NCBI RefSeq assembly: GCF_900141895.1
Contig: NZ_FQYT01000003.1
Location: 1-64,000, forward strand
Reading direction: 5' to 3'
Source: Parasporobacterium paucivorans DSM 15970
Lineage (GTDB): Bacteria > Bacillota > Clostridia > Lachnospirales > Lachnospiraceae
Length of the DNA stretch: 64,000 nt
Positions 43,006 through 51,273 of the stretch are shown in pieces; the stretch's first letter is position 1, and every line of letters begins with the position of its first letter. The notes under the pieces are model-generated. The model was not told the origin of the DNA. It saw nothing but the letters and a program-made list of their open reading frames with translations, and did not search any database. Both the position numbers and the translations under genes were made by a program.

Positions 43006-43295
43006 TCCCCCTCCTCAATCCGTGCCAACTGTCGCTCAATCTTGCGTTCTATTTCCGTGTTGACCGCGTGATTAATTTCCATCAGGTATTTTAGTTCCGT
43101 TGATGTTATGTAGACGTCTGCCAGCTCCGAAACTACGGCTTCTTCTGCTTTTCGGATTTCAGCCAGCGTTCCGCTTTTTCTTGCCTGTTTAAGTTTCTGA
43201 ATCGCCACAATCAGTTCTGCGTTTTCTTCAATCGCCTTGTCTAGCTGCGTGTCCAGGCCGTAGTGGTCGGCTATAAATTTGATGTCACTCTGCAT
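43002..43295 (-). CDS. MazG-like nucleotide pyrophosphohydrolase
   Basis: From ATG 43295 (CGGAGG upstream) the protein has DKAIEENAELIVAIQKL and AEEAVVSELADVYI, the EExxE...ExxD metal-binding pattern of MazG-type all-alpha NTP pyrophosphatases. Phage versions may adjust nucleotide pools or ppGpp. The protein is 97 residues, a short single-domain form. Overlaps both neighbours by a few bases. Confidence 0.75.
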   Translation of the reverse strand: MQSDIKFIADHYGLDTQLDKAIEENAELIVAIQKLKQARKSGTLAEIRKAEEAVVSELADVYITSTELKYLMEINHAVNTEIERKIERQLARIEEGE

Positions 43296-43623
43296 TGTTG
43301 GTTTCCTCCGTTTCAATCAGCTTGTCCAGATACCATTTGGCTTTCTTGATGTCCTCGAGACCGTTCTTGTCCTCGTATCTCCAAAGATATTTTATGACGT
43401 TTGCGACACATACCGCCCGGATGCCTACCTTTCCGACTGTGGCGGATTCTAGCGCATCGATGCACTCTACTTTACCCTGACGGTAATGGGATGGGTTTAT
43501 GTTGTCAGGTGCCGGAGTGGTTTTGATTGGCATGAAGTTGCTCCCGCCGATGCAGGTCAAGCAAAGTCCACGTTTTGTTTTATCATTGAAATACGCACAT
43601 TCCTTGCAATCAATCATCATCAT
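43285..43623 (-). CDS. DUF3310 (SaV-like) phage protein with Cys-rich N-terminus
   Basis: The C-terminal half NPSHYRQGKVECIDALES ... ANVIKYLWRYEDKNGLEDIKKAKWYLDKLIE is diagnostic of DUF3310, a family found in phages and linked to nucleotide metabolism. The N-terminal ~30 residues hold a Cys knuckle (CKECAYF...CLTC). The ATG at 43623 overlaps the previous stop (ATGA), replacing the longer frame to 43686. Confidence 0.85.
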   Translation of the reverse strand: MMMIDCKECAYFNDKTKRGLCLTCIGGSNFMPIKTTPAPDNINPSHYRQGKVECIDALESATVGKVGIRAVCVANVIKYLWRYEDKNGLEDIKKAKWYLDKLIETEETNNAE

Positions 43624-43928
43624 TTGCTTTCCCCCTCGCTTTCTGCTGGTTGATTTAGCCATTCCTCTGTCGTGCGTTCGTCGCATCCCTCATGGTTGCA
43701 CACGTCGTATATTTCGCACTCCATGCACTTTCCTGCTATACACTTATATGTTATTCGATTAATAAAATTCCCCAGCTTCTCCGGGCTTTCCGTGAGTGAT
43801 TCGAAATTAGTCTTTTTCGGCTTCGGCTGGAAATTGTCCGGCGCATTGTATCTGCATTCCTTACACGGCCACAATCCGCTATCCACGCCCTCAAACTTGC
43901 AAAACTCACATCCTCTATCTTCGTTCAT
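43620..43928 (-). CDS. Cys-rich putative zinc-binding phage protein (102 aa)
   Basis: From ATG 43928 (GGAGG upstream) it starts MNEDRGCEFCKFEGVDSGLW and later has CMECEIYDVCNHEGCDE. It shares its layout with the protein at 40958-41308, so gene duplication or exchange between related phages is likely. Function unknown. Confidence 0.65.
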   Translation of the reverse strand: MNEDRGCEFCKFEGVDSGLWPCKECRYNAPDNFQPKPKKTNFESLTESPEKLGNFINRITYKCIAGKCMECEIYDVCNHEGCDERTTEEWLNQPAESEGESK

Positions 43929-43929
43929 G

Positions 43930-44100
43930 TTATTCCTCCTTATTCGCATTTAACTTTCTACCACATACGGGACAAAAATACGCAATACCACCAATAACCA
44001 TATTGTCTTCTGTTACAACTGCGTTTCCCTCATCGTCTATCCAATTAAATTCAAATCTATAACCCTTGTTGCACCAATCACATTCTTTTTTCTTAGTCAT
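43930..44100 (-). CDS. Small zinc-knuckle protein (56 aa)
   Basis: CDWC near the N-terminus and CPVCG near the C-terminus probably bind one zinc. It begins MTKKKECDWCNKGYRFEF and ends KLNANKEE, and lies 12 bp behind the methyltransferase. It ends 1 bp before the next ATG. Function unknown. Confidence 0.65.
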   Translation of the reverse strand: MTKKKECDWCNKGYRFEFNWIDDEGNAVVTEDNMVIGGIAYFCPVCGRKLNANKEE

Positions 44101-44112
44101 GCTTTCTCCCTT

Positions 44113-44775
44113 CTATTCGGAATAAGCCAACTTCTCCTCAATTGTTGGTCTATCAATATAATTAAATATATCCTGTTGCGCCATCGCCATATCTAACCTG
44201 TTTTTTGCACTGTAATAATACTCCCCGTCTAATTCAAATCCGGTAAATTCAAATCCTAGATTGTGACAAGCTATCAGGCTTGATGCGCTTCCGACGTGTG
44301 TATCAAGTATTTTGTCGCCAAGTTTCGCATACTTATTCAATGTCCACTCATATAGCTTTATTGGCTTCTGTGTGGGATGGAAGCGATTTATGTCCATCGG
44401 GTTGAGCTTGTAAATTCTTGCGCTTTCATCAAATGATGTCCATGCCATCTCGCACTCGGTAAAACTCCGTCCATACATTGACTCTCCTTTATCCCACACA
44501 ATAAAGCACCTTGTTGTAGGAAGTGGAAAATAGTTCCCCCCCCATATAACTTGGTTCTTGCTTATCCTGAATAACTCATTGAAGTATTCAGCTGACGGAA
44601 TTGCGTTATCCCATTTTTTTTGCTTTCGCTTTTTCGTCATCCCCTTTTTGAGCCCCATGTTCATATTTATGTTTATTCCGTAAGGCGGGTCCACTATGGC
44701 CAAATCAAAATATTTATCTGGAAATTCCGCCATCCCAACCATGCAATCCTCGTTATAAAACCCCGGTAGCCTCAT
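44113..44775 (-). CDS. Phage DNA adenine/cytosine-N4 methyltransferase (orphan)
   Basis: The catalytic DPPYG is at 29-33, the FHPTQKP motif at 132-138 and the AdoMet-binding ILDTHVGSASS at 156-166. The order, catalytic motif before AdoMet motif, is that of beta-class amino-methyltransferases. It methylates adenine N6 or cytosine N4 in a short site that cannot be read from the sequence. No restriction partner is adjacent, so it probably protects phage DNA against host restriction. Length (220 aa) is normal for phage orphan enzymes. Confidence 0.9.
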   Translation of the reverse strand: MRLPGFYNEDCMVGMAEFPDKYFDLAIVDPPYGININMNMGLKKGMTKKRKQKKWDNAIPSAEYFNELFRISKNQVIWGGNYFPLPTTRCFIVWDKGESMYGRSFTECEMAWTSFDESARIYKLNPMDINRFHPTQKPIKLYEWTLNKYAKLGDKILDTHVGSASSLIACHNLGFEFTGFELDGEYYYSAKNRLDMAMAQQDIFNYIDRPTIEEKLAYSE

Positions 44776-44888
44776 GCTTCCCCCTCCGCATCGTCCTGAT
44801 GCCTATCCATCCATTCTCCCCTGCGCTCCTGGTCACGCTCAAACTTCTCGTGTTCGTATTTCAGGTCAGTTAATTCGGCGTTGGTCAT
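44772..44888 (-). CDS. Small charged phage protein (38 aa)
   Basis: MTNAELTDLKYEHEKFERDQ is followed by an acidic tail. Its stop overlaps the methyltransferase ATG by 4 bases, and its start overlaps the previous gene, so it is a coupled reading frame in the early operon. Confidence 0.55.
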   Translation of the reverse strand: MTNAELTDLKYEHEKFERDQERRGEWMDRHQDDAEGEA

Positions 44889-45160
44889 TTTAATCCCTCC
44901 GCATTCGGATTCAGCCGTTTCCGGGCTTTGTCCCAATTCACCCAAAATGGATCATCCCGCTTTACCTTGCACACAAACGGCGTTTTAGCTTCGACTTCCC
45001 CGGCATCCTCAAATTTATATATGCCTTTCATCAATATGTCTTTTCCGACAAAATCCTCTGTCTTTATCGTGTAGCCGAAGTATTTGGTTATTGCGCCGCG
45101 TCTGCATTTGGTCAGCTCGGGGATGAGTACCCCGGATTCGTATACGTTATATAGTTTCAT
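44885..45160 (-). CDS. Hypothetical phage protein (91 aa)
   Basis: The sequence MKLYNVYESGVLIPELTKCRRGAITKYFGYTIKTEDFVGKDILMKGIY... shows a beta-rich small domain and ends in a basic helix. Similar small proteins occur in many Firmicutes phages, but I cannot name a family. Overlaps both neighbours by 4 bases. Confidence 0.6.
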   Translation of the reverse strand: MKLYNVYESGVLIPELTKCRRGAITKYFGYTIKTEDFVGKDILMKGIYKFEDAGEVEAKTPFVCKVKRDDPFWVNWDKARKRLNPNAEGLK

Positions 45161-45390
45161 TTGATTATTCCTCCCCGATTCGCCTTGTCGGATTGCTGCG
45201 TGATGAAAGCCATCATTTCCGATACAGTATTATTATGCTCCTTGTACTTTTCTAACAGTTTCAAGCCGTCCTCATATGCAGCTTCCGAGTTCGCATCCGT
45301 CCTATCCATCGTCATCATGCGTTCAAACAACAGATACGATTCGGAATATATTGCTTTAACAGTCTTATATATAGATTCTTTTTCAGACAT
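45157..45390 (-). CDS. Hypothetical helical phage protein (77 aa)
   Basis: The start at 45390 is MSEKESIYKTVKAIYSESYL, with GGAAAGGAG about 11 nt upstream. The open frame reaches 45474, but that part is translated GGTAACC repeat sequence, not protein-like. It is the first gene downstream of the iteron cluster. Function unknown. Confidence 0.6.
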   Translation of the reverse strand: MSEKESIYKTVKAIYSESYLLFERMMTMDRTDANSEAAYEDGLKLLEKYKEHNNTVSEMMAFITQQSDKANRGGIIK

Positions 45391-45410
45391 AAATATAAAT
45401 ACTCCTTTCC

Positions 45411-45631
45411 GGTAACACATTTTTCGACTTGGTAACCGTACGGTAACCGACTTTTTTAAACTCTTGGTTACCACTTTAAGCCTTATTATATATAGCTTTC
45501 AGAGTTTGGTAACCGGGTAACCGGTTTTTTTAGCCCCTATACGCGCAAGATGTTTTTTTTAAAATTTTTCAATTTTTTAATTTCTAGTACAGGGTGGTTG
45601 TTTTTTTCGGTTACCCGGTTACTCGGTTACC
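45411..45631. repeat. Iteron-like GGTAACC cluster around an AT-rich core: candidate phage replication origin
   Basis: Seven exact copies of the palindromic 7-mer GGTWACC lie at 45431, 45442, 45466, 45508, 45516, 45609 and 45625. Two variants lie at 45411 and 45617. The flanking C/G makes the left group read GGTAACCG and the right group CGGTTACC, pointing at each other across an AT-rich stretch (45527-45606, with T8 and T6 runs). The block is the only sizeable gap in the early operon and lies next to the DUF927 helicase and primase genes. Confidence 0.6.
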
Positions 45632-45634
45632 AGC

Positions 45635-47536
45635 TTATTTTTTATTGAATGGCAAGGTATCTTCTTCACCGTCCGATACGGTCATAAACTCTTGGCCCTC
45701 TGACGGAAGTTTAAGGAATACGCATCGACTCCCGGTCTTGCTTCCGTTAATCTTTTTCAGTTTGGCGGTTCTCCCCTCGCTATCACATTGGATCAGGCCG
45801 TTCTTCTTCGCCCAGGACAGGAATGACTTACTGGAGAAGTTGCCATCCTTGCACATATCATTGAATATGTTGGATATAATCATTACATACTCGTCCTCGA
45901 TAACTCCCCACACCTCGCCGACAACATCGTGTCGCTCTTTAAAGAATTTATTTGTATTGACTGATACGGCCGATAGGATAAACTCATACGCCCGCTCATT
46001 CTCCGACACCTCGCCTTTATTCTTCAAGATGTCAACACAGGTCTTCAGGTCTAAATAGATTCCATCCCGGAAGATGTGGTCTGTTGCGATCATGTCGGCA
46101 GCCATCAGAATAGACATCGGTAAAGTCTGTTTTTCTTCCTTCTCCACTCCCTGCTCTTTGGCCAGCTCGTTAATCTGTCGCAGGAAGTCCTGCTGAATCT
46201 CCCGGACCGTATCAAATCCCATCTGGTTAATCGCATCAATAAATCTCCGCCCGGCGTGGCCATAATGTTGTTTGAGCGATTCCACCACCTCGTTACCATT
46301 CGGGAAGATATAACCGTCCCCCATTTCAATATCAATAATTCGGTTGATTGCGCCGCCCTGCATGGTTTCCGTCACAAGTGAGTGTTCTCCATTGGTCAGG
46401 ATTACGTTTTTCCACGATGTGGGCTTATTCAGTCCCAGGCTCGCATTAGCCCGGTCTTTACCGTGTCCGGAGCAGAGCATATAGACTAATTCGGAAAAAT
46501 CTCCGCCATATTTGTTTTTAAGCTGCGCCATATCGTCCACCAGGAATGGAAAGTTATTGAGAAAGTCCAGCCGGAGTTCTAATGCCGTTACGGTCGATTT
46601 GGGATCCGTGATATAATCGGCATCCGGTTTCGCCCATACCGAAGCGGCCAGCATGATAGCGACCGTCTTTCCTTTTCCGGTATCACCCCACAGATTGACG
46701 ATGAATGGCAATGCGTTTAATGGCTCGACCAGGGCAGATGCGAAACTCCCGGCCATGTAAAACGCTGGCTCAATTCTTCCGGTCTTGCGCACTTCTCCGA
46801 TAAGGGATAGCCATGTTTCTTCGCTTCCTTCTTCATGGATTGCCTCGTATGTGGATTTATATTTTGTTTCCGAATCAAATATCGTACTGCAACCGTATGG
46901 CATATACTCTCCATTTACCCAGCCCAGCTTTGAGGTGGACACCTGGACCGGAATCGTGTCGATGTTGTAGTTTTCAATGTCCGATAAGTACCTAACCAAA
47001 TTCCTGGCCGTTTCGGATGTGACTGACACGCCGTAATCCGCAAGGCTTACAATCTTGTTTGCCGAAGCAATAACGCCTTTGTCAACAATGATGTTGTTCC
47101 AGCGGTTCCCCTTTTTGTAATCCAGCTTGATTTTCTCCTTGCCGGTTTCGACATTAATCAGGCGCTGCGTCGGGAAAATCGGATGGTAGCAGGCTATGAT
47201 CTCGCCGCTGAATGGGGAAAATGTCTTCACGCCGTTTCCGTTGGCTATCCAGCTTCCGCATTGCATCTCGTTTATCTTGGTGTGGCCGAAGTCGGTCATG
47301 CGCTCCATCGAATCATGGATAACCGCCGGAGCGTTTTCTTTATCGTACTTTGCCTTGGCTTTCTTATAGGCGGTCACCAGCTTAGTAAATTTAGTCTTTA
47401 CGCCCAGTACATCGGCCCGGTCGGTAAGGGATAAGAGCATCCTTGCCTTGTATATTTCATCCTCTTCGCTGAATACCTCGCACAAAATGTCGTCCGATAG
47501 GATACTGTCGGCATCCAGACTGTTTAATTCTTGCAA
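45635..47536 (-). CDS. DUF927-type replicative helicase/ATPase
   Basis: The ATPase core has Walker A WGDTGKGKT (283-291) and Walker B FPFLVDD (329-335). It is followed by GHGKDRANASLGLNKPTSWKNVILTNGEHSL, as in DUF927 proteins. These are hexamer-type helicases used by phages and integrative elements, usually behind a primase domain. Here the primase zinc finger is a separate gene just upstream, 6 bp away. The N-terminal 200 residues are beta-rich. At 633 residues it is complete. It is the likely helicase loaded at the adjacent iterons. Confidence 0.85.
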   Translation of the reverse strand: MQELNSLDADSILSDDILCEVFSEEDEIYKARMLLSLTDRADVLGVKTKFTKLVTAYKKAKAKYDKENAPAVIHDSMERMTDFGHTKINEMQCGSWIANGNGVKTFSPFSGEIIACYHPIFPTQRLINVETGKEKIKLDYKKGNRWNNIIVDKGVIASANKIVSLADYGVSVTSETARNLVRYLSDIENYNIDTIPVQVSTSKLGWVNGEYMPYGCSTIFDSETKYKSTYEAIHEEGSEETWLSLIGEVRKTGRIEPAFYMAGSFASALVEPLNALPFIVNLWGDTGKGKTVAIMLAASVWAKPDADYITDPKSTVTALELRLDFLNNFPFLVDDMAQLKNKYGGDFSELVYMLCSGHGKDRANASLGLNKPTSWKNVILTNGEHSLVTETMQGGAINRIIDIEMGDGYIFPNGNEVVESLKQHYGHAGRRFIDAINQMGFDTVREIQQDFLRQINELAKEQGVEKEEKQTLPMSILMAADMIATDHIFRDGIYLDLKTCVDILKNKGEVSENERAYEFILSAVSVNTNKFFKERHDVVGEVWGVIEDEYVMIISNIFNDMCKDGNFSSKSFLSWAKKNGLIQCDSEGRTAKLKKINGSKTGSRCVFLKLPSEGQEFMTVSDGEEDTLPFNKK

Positions 47537-47542
47537 TTCTTA

Positions 47543-48016
47543 TCACTTCCTCTCCATGTGGCACTCCAATTTGTGATATTCATATGGCAATTTATTCTGA
47601 TACCAGCACCACTCGTCCGATAATGGCTCGGATTCTGCTATCAAATTCTGATAGACCGTGATGTAGTCGCATATTCGCCTTAATTCAGCCTTTTCTATTC
47701 GTTCGGTTTCAATCCTCTGTCTGGCTCGCCTTTGTGCCTGTTCTGCCAGTGTTTTGGCCTTGAATGATGGCTTATCCGTTCCGCCTAGCAACTCAAACGC
47801 CGTCCGGAAGTCGCATTGAGCAAAGTGCATTGTCAGGTCGAATATATCCATGCCTTTTCCGCAGACGTAGCAGTAATAAAAATCCCGGCTTACTTTGGCA
47901 TTTAGATCCGTACCGCCATGACAGATTCCATTACATCGGCCATGCTTGACTTTTACCCCGTACCGTTCCAGCACTTCCGGGACAGACACGATTGCTTTTA
48001 TTTCGTCTTTGGTCAT
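47543..48016 (-). CDS. CHC2 zinc-finger primase-like protein
   Basis: The N-terminus TKDEIKAIVSVPEVLERYGVKVKHGRCNGICHGGTDLNAKVSRDFYYCYVCGKGMDIFDLTMHF is the DnaG-type zinc-binding domain (Cys-x3-Cys/His ... CYVC). The C-terminal half is a basic helical tail. No TOPRIM catalytic domain follows in 157 residues, so it probably recognises template sites for the helicase or for a host primase. Overlaps the ERCC4-type nuclease gene by 4 bases. Confidence 0.8.
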   Translation of the reverse strand: MTKDEIKAIVSVPEVLERYGVKVKHGRCNGICHGGTDLNAKVSRDFYYCYVCGKGMDIFDLTMHFAQCDFRTAFELLGGTDKPSFKAKTLAEQAQRRARQRIETERIEKAELRRICDYITVYQNLIAESEPLSDEWCWYQNKLPYEYHKLECHMERK

Positions 48017-48543
48017 GTGTCGCCTCCCAGCAGTTCAATGATTCGTTTCCCGGTTTGAGTTTTCTCACAAAACTCGAACTCGCACCCGTATTTCCGTTCC
48101 TGCGTCTGCATCACTTTTGCCAGCGTTTCCCCGGTCATTGCATTCGTTTCTCGCCATCCTCCGGCTATCCAGTATTCGTTGCCGGCTGGATCCGTTTCGA
48201 TTTTATCCGGAATGCGTATCTTGCCCCTTGGGTTCTGCCAGCTCGCCACATCGTCAATGGATTTTATATCCGGACCGTGTTCGATTAGGATTATTAATTT
48301 AATGCCCATTTCCTGAGCCCTCACTAGCTCCCGGCGGAAGCGGTCGTGTCCTTGACAGACATTCGCGCATATTTCAGATAGATTTTGCTTACGGTCGATT
48401 ATCACTCTTGGGTTATCCAGGGACATATAGTCCCCGGTCCATAATTTCGATATATAGTGCTTCACTCGTTGGCGGTCGAACTCTGCCACGATCTTCTTAA
48501 TAGCTCTCGCTTTCTCGCGAGAATCAATTTGTATCGTCAGCAT
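48013..48543 (-). CDS. ERCC4/XPF-type nuclease
   Basis: The start MLTIQIDSREKARAIKKIV and VIIDRKQNLSEICANV reproduce the ERCC4 active-site pattern (DxRE ... DRK). The enzyme cuts branched DNA and in phages is usually encoded with recombination genes, as here with SSB and Erf. At 176 residues it is a stand-alone nuclease domain. The ATG at 48543 has a ribosome site AGGAGG. Confidence 0.85.
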   Translation of the reverse strand: MLTIQIDSREKARAIKKIVAEFDRQRVKHYISKLWTGDYMSLDNPRVIIDRKQNLSEICANVCQGHDRFRRELVRAQEMGIKLIILIEHGPDIKSIDDVASWQNPRGKIRIPDKIETDPAGNEYWIAGGWRETNAMTGETLAKVMQTQERKYGCEFEFCEKTQTGKRIIELLGGDT

Positions 48544-48553
48544 GATGTTCCTC

Positions 48554-48976
48554 CTAGTTAAACGGCATTCCCTCGTCCTCTACGCCATCAGGTATGTTCA
48601 TAAATTCATTGTTCTTCGCCTTGCCGGGATCCGGTCGGTTTGTCTGTGCCTGTTCTCCGGCGGCCTTACCTTTTGGAAATTCCACATTGTCAACCATTAC
48701 GTCGGTCGTGTATACTTTTACTCCGTCTTTATTGGTATAACTTCCGGTCTGAATTCTGCCTTCCAGCTCGATTCCGTCGCCCCTGTGAAAATATTTTTCA
48801 ATAAATTCTGCGGTCTGTTTGAATGCCTTGCAGTTGATAAAGTCAGCGGTCACTCCGTCGTTAGTCTTAAATTTGCGGTCTGCAGCTAATGAAAATGATG
48901 CAATAGACATTCCGGCATCCGTATATCTGACCTCCGGGTCCTTAGTTAATCTTCCTGATAAAATTACACGATTCAT
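48554..48976 (-). CDS. ssb: Single-stranded DNA-binding protein
   Basis: MNRVILSGRLTKDPEVRYTD, the typical OB-fold start, is followed by FINCKAFKQTAEFIEKYFHRGDGIELEGRIQTGSY. The acidic C-terminus ends DEGMPFN, a variant of the DDDIPF partner-binding tail with one residue extra. It coats single strands during phage replication and Erf-mediated annealing. It lies 5 bp behind erf. Confidence 0.95.
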   Translation of the reverse strand: MNRVILSGRLTKDPEVRYTDAGMSIASFSLAADRKFKTNDGVTADFINCKAFKQTAEFIEKYFHRGDGIELEGRIQTGSYTNKDGVKVYTTDVMVDNVEFPKGKAAGEQAQTNRPDPGKAKNNEFMNIPDGVEDEGMPFN

Positions 48977-48980
48977 AGTA

Positions 48981-49679
48981 TTATTCTCCTTTAGTTTTAG
49001 AATTATTTAATGCTTTCATCACGGTCGAGAACATTCCCTCTGTGATTTCTGCAATGCTATCCACCTTGTAACGATTACAAATTGCTTCCGGCGCTATGCC
49101 GATGCGTGTCAGTTCCGATTCGATAACTTTGATTTTATTGGAGTCAATCGGCTGCATGGCGATTTCAAGCGCTTCCCTTTCCACTTCCGGTTTCTGTACC
49201 GGCTTCTGTTCCGGCTTCTGCTTTGCCTGTGGCTTCTGCGCTTGTTTTGGCGCTACTGCGTGCGCTTCCGCATCCGGGTCCAACATTTCCTCAGTCGGTA
49301 TACAAAACACTTGAAAACAGACGTATTTAAACGCTATGGACATTGCTTTATTCGTAACCTTGTCCCCGGAATCCATTGCTTCCCCAATTACTGTGGCGCT
49401 AAGATTTGAGCCGTCATCCGTGAAAAACTTGTAAGCCATTTTTAATCTGGAATAAAACATTGTTCCGCCGCTCTTGGTCTGCCTTTCTTCCCTTGTTTCA
49501 TCCAGCACTTCCGGGACAATAAAAACCTTGTGCTTAACCATTGCCGGCTGCAGCGCGTTCATTACGTCATCCACGCCCCGGTAAAAAAATCCTTGCTGCT
49601 GATTCTTCTTATTCTTTTCGATTGCCCCGATCTCGCTCATTACGGAGCTGATGGCCTGATATATCTTTCCGTTTTCCAT
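48981..49679 (-). CDS. erf: Erf-family single-strand annealing protein
   Basis: The N-terminal domain (IYQAISSVMSEIGAIEKNKKNQQQGFFYRGVDDVMNALQPAMVKHKVFIVP..., AMDSGDKVTNKAMSIAFKYVCFQVFCIPTEE) is the Erf core that forms annealing rings. A Pro/Gln/Lys-rich linker (145-170) with PQKP-type repeats joins it to a C-terminal helical domain. It pairs complementary strands in phage recombination and concatemer formation. Neighbouring ssb and nuclease genes complete the module. Confidence 0.9.
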   Translation of the reverse strand: MENGKIYQAISSVMSEIGAIEKNKKNQQQGFFYRGVDDVMNALQPAMVKHKVFIVPEVLDETREERQTKSGGTMFYSRLKMAYKFFTDDGSNLSATVIGEAMDSGDKVTNKAMSIAFKYVCFQVFCIPTEEMLDPDAEAHAVAPKQAQKPQAKQKPEQKPVQKPEVEREALEIAMQPIDSNKIKVIESELTRIGIAPEAICNRYKVDSIAEITEGMFSTVMKALNNSKTKGE

Positions 49680-49687
49680 GTATCCTC

Positions 49688-49795
49688 CTATTTTGATTTC
49701 CCTTTATTAACTTTCATTGCCGATACCTTCTGCGGTTTCTTCCGTCCGATTAATGCGGAATAGCCGTTCTGCTTTGAGGCGCGCGACTTGGCCAT
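49688..49795 (-). CDS. Small basic phage protein (35 aa)
   Basis: MAKSRASKQNGYSALIGRKK is rich in Lys/Arg. The ATG overlaps the stop of the DUF1351 gene by one base (TAATG). Nucleic-acid binding is possible but not shown. Confidence 0.5.
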   Translation of the reverse strand: MAKSRASKQNGYSALIGRKKPQKVSAMKVNKGKSK

Positions 49796-50754
49796 TATTT
49801 CAGCCTCCACTCAACACCTATGGAATTCATATACATTTCAACCTGGCGGAGTTCGTCATCCGTTCCGGCTATCTCATATATTGTTGGAGTGATCCATTCA
49901 AGCGGTTCGGCATCAAACGGCGCTTCCAAATCTTCTTCATCCGTAAATGTCGGAATAGGACCCGGTTCAACTACGGCTTTGACACTCAACATTTCATCAA
50001 TGGCTTTCTTGCGTTCCTCGTCCCTGATTCTTTGTTCCTCCGCTACCCTGTCACGCTCTTCCCTGCGGATTCTAGCCACTTCCGCTTCTCGCTTGGATTC
50101 TTCTTCGGCTTTTCTTTTCTCTGCCTCTCTTGCCACGATTTCAGCCTTCTGTGTCTCGTACTTAGTTATGTAAACGATGGCGTTATTCAGGCTCAAGTCC
50201 GTCTTGTAGATTTCAAGAGCTGCCTGTGTGCATTCGGAGTTCATGGCCTGGATAGCTTCAATGGCTGACTTGGTACTACTCATGACGGTACACATCTCTT
50301 CCTCTGCATCCTTCAGGCTTACGGTCTTGTTTTCCCATTTTGGATTGTAGATTTTATCCAGGGGAAGAAACTCTTGCAGATCGCCAACCAAACTTGTGTA
50401 TAAATATTCAATCTTCTTTTTCTTCTCAGCCTTCTGCTGTTCTTCAAAATCCTTAATCTGGCCGTCTATCAAATTGACTGGCTTATCAATTAAAGCGGTC
50501 AGTTCTTTTACCCTTGAATCAAAATCATCATATGGCTGCATGAATGCCTTTTTAACCTCGATACGGCGATCGCTGAGTGCTTTCTGCATTTTACGAAGGG
50601 AAGCAATTTCTTTCTTGGCGGCCGGGATGGATTCTTCCATAACCACCGCACCTTCGTATGCTGATACAATACCGTTGATTCCGGCTTTCATTTCCTCAAA
50701 GTTAAAATTGATTACACCTAAGTTCTGCTGAATTACTACCTCTAAATTGTTCAT
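49795..50754 (-). CDS. DUF1351 phage protein
   Basis: The family start MNNLEVVIQQNLGVINFNFEEMKAGINGIVSAYEG and KALSDRRIEVKKAFMQPYDDFDSRVKELTALIDKPVNLIDGQIKDFEEQQK are diagnostic. A long charged coiled coil (REAEKRKAEEESKREAEVARIRRE) occupies ~205-255. The family is encoded next to Erf or RecT recombinases and may assist recombination. The exact role is unknown. Confidence 0.85.
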   Translation of the reverse strand: MNNLEVVIQQNLGVINFNFEEMKAGINGIVSAYEGAVVMEESIPAAKKEIASLRKMQKALSDRRIEVKKAFMQPYDDFDSRVKELTALIDKPVNLIDGQIKDFEEQQKAEKKKKIEYLYTSLVGDLQEFLPLDKIYNPKWENKTVSLKDAEEEMCTVMSSTKSAIEAIQAMNSECTQAALEIYKTDLSLNNAIVYITKYETQKAEIVAREAEKRKAEEESKREAEVARIRREERDRVAEEQRIRDEERKKAIDEMLSVKAVVEPGPIPTFTDEEDLEAPFDAEPLEWITPTIYEIAGTDDELRQVEMYMNSIGVEWRLK

Positions 50755-50918
50755 TATTCCATTTCCCCCACTTCCACTTCATCCTTATAATCCCATTCGC
50801 ATTCCACCATGCAGTCGTTGACTGTATCAATCACAAAATCATTCACATCGCACATGTCCGGAATGTCAATATCCATATTCGCGTGCCTTATCTTGACTTC
50901 AATCCATACTTTCCTCAT
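50754..50918 (-). CDS. Small acidic phage protein (54 aa)
   Basis: MRKVWIEVKIRHANMDIDIP leads to an acidic C-terminal half with DYKDEVEVGEME. Start and stop overlap both neighbours (ATGA and TAATG), so it is a coupled gene. Function unknown. Confidence 0.6.
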   Translation of the reverse strand: MRKVWIEVKIRHANMDIDIPDMCDVNDFVIDTVNDCMVECEWDYKDEVEVGEME

Positions 50919-51253
50919 GGCGTTACCTCGTTGATGGCCTCGGTTATCTCTAATGATTCAAAAAAGTATTCCCTTATGGCATCCTGACACTGCTTAAAGC
51001 CATCCTGTATATTTGGGTTAGCTGTGTACAGATGCGCCTTGATAATCCCCAGGTGGTTCTCCCTGCGCCAATCGAAAACCTCTGGCTTACCCATTGTGAG
51101 AGAATTTTCCCCAAACGATGTAAACCATGAATTATCTATCACAAATCTTTCCTCATTCGCCCCGATCACGTTGTACTGCTGGACTTCCTTGATAATCTCG
51201 CCACTATTCCTCCGGCCCAGTGTAAATTCAAATACCATATCTCCAACTTTCAT
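50915..51253 (-). CDS. Hypothetical phage protein (112 aa)
   Basis: The N-terminal part (MKVGDMVFEFTLGRRNSGEIIKEVQQYNVIG) looks like a small beta-barrel. The C-terminal half is a helix (NIQDGFKQCQDAIREYFFESLEITEAI). The ATG at 51253 has GGAGG upstream. No family recognised. Confidence 0.6.
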   Translation of the reverse strand: MKVGDMVFEFTLGRRNSGEIIKEVQQYNVIGANEERFVIDNSWFTSFGENSLTMGKPEVFDWRRENHLGIIKAHLYTANPNIQDGFKQCQDAIREYFFESLEITEAINEVTP

Positions 51254-51273
51254 TGATTTCCTCCTATTTCGTG

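Noticed and set aside
45391-45474. N-terminal extension of the 45157-45390 protein
   Set aside because: The extra residues come from GGTAACC repeats, and the ATG at 45390 has its own ribosome site.
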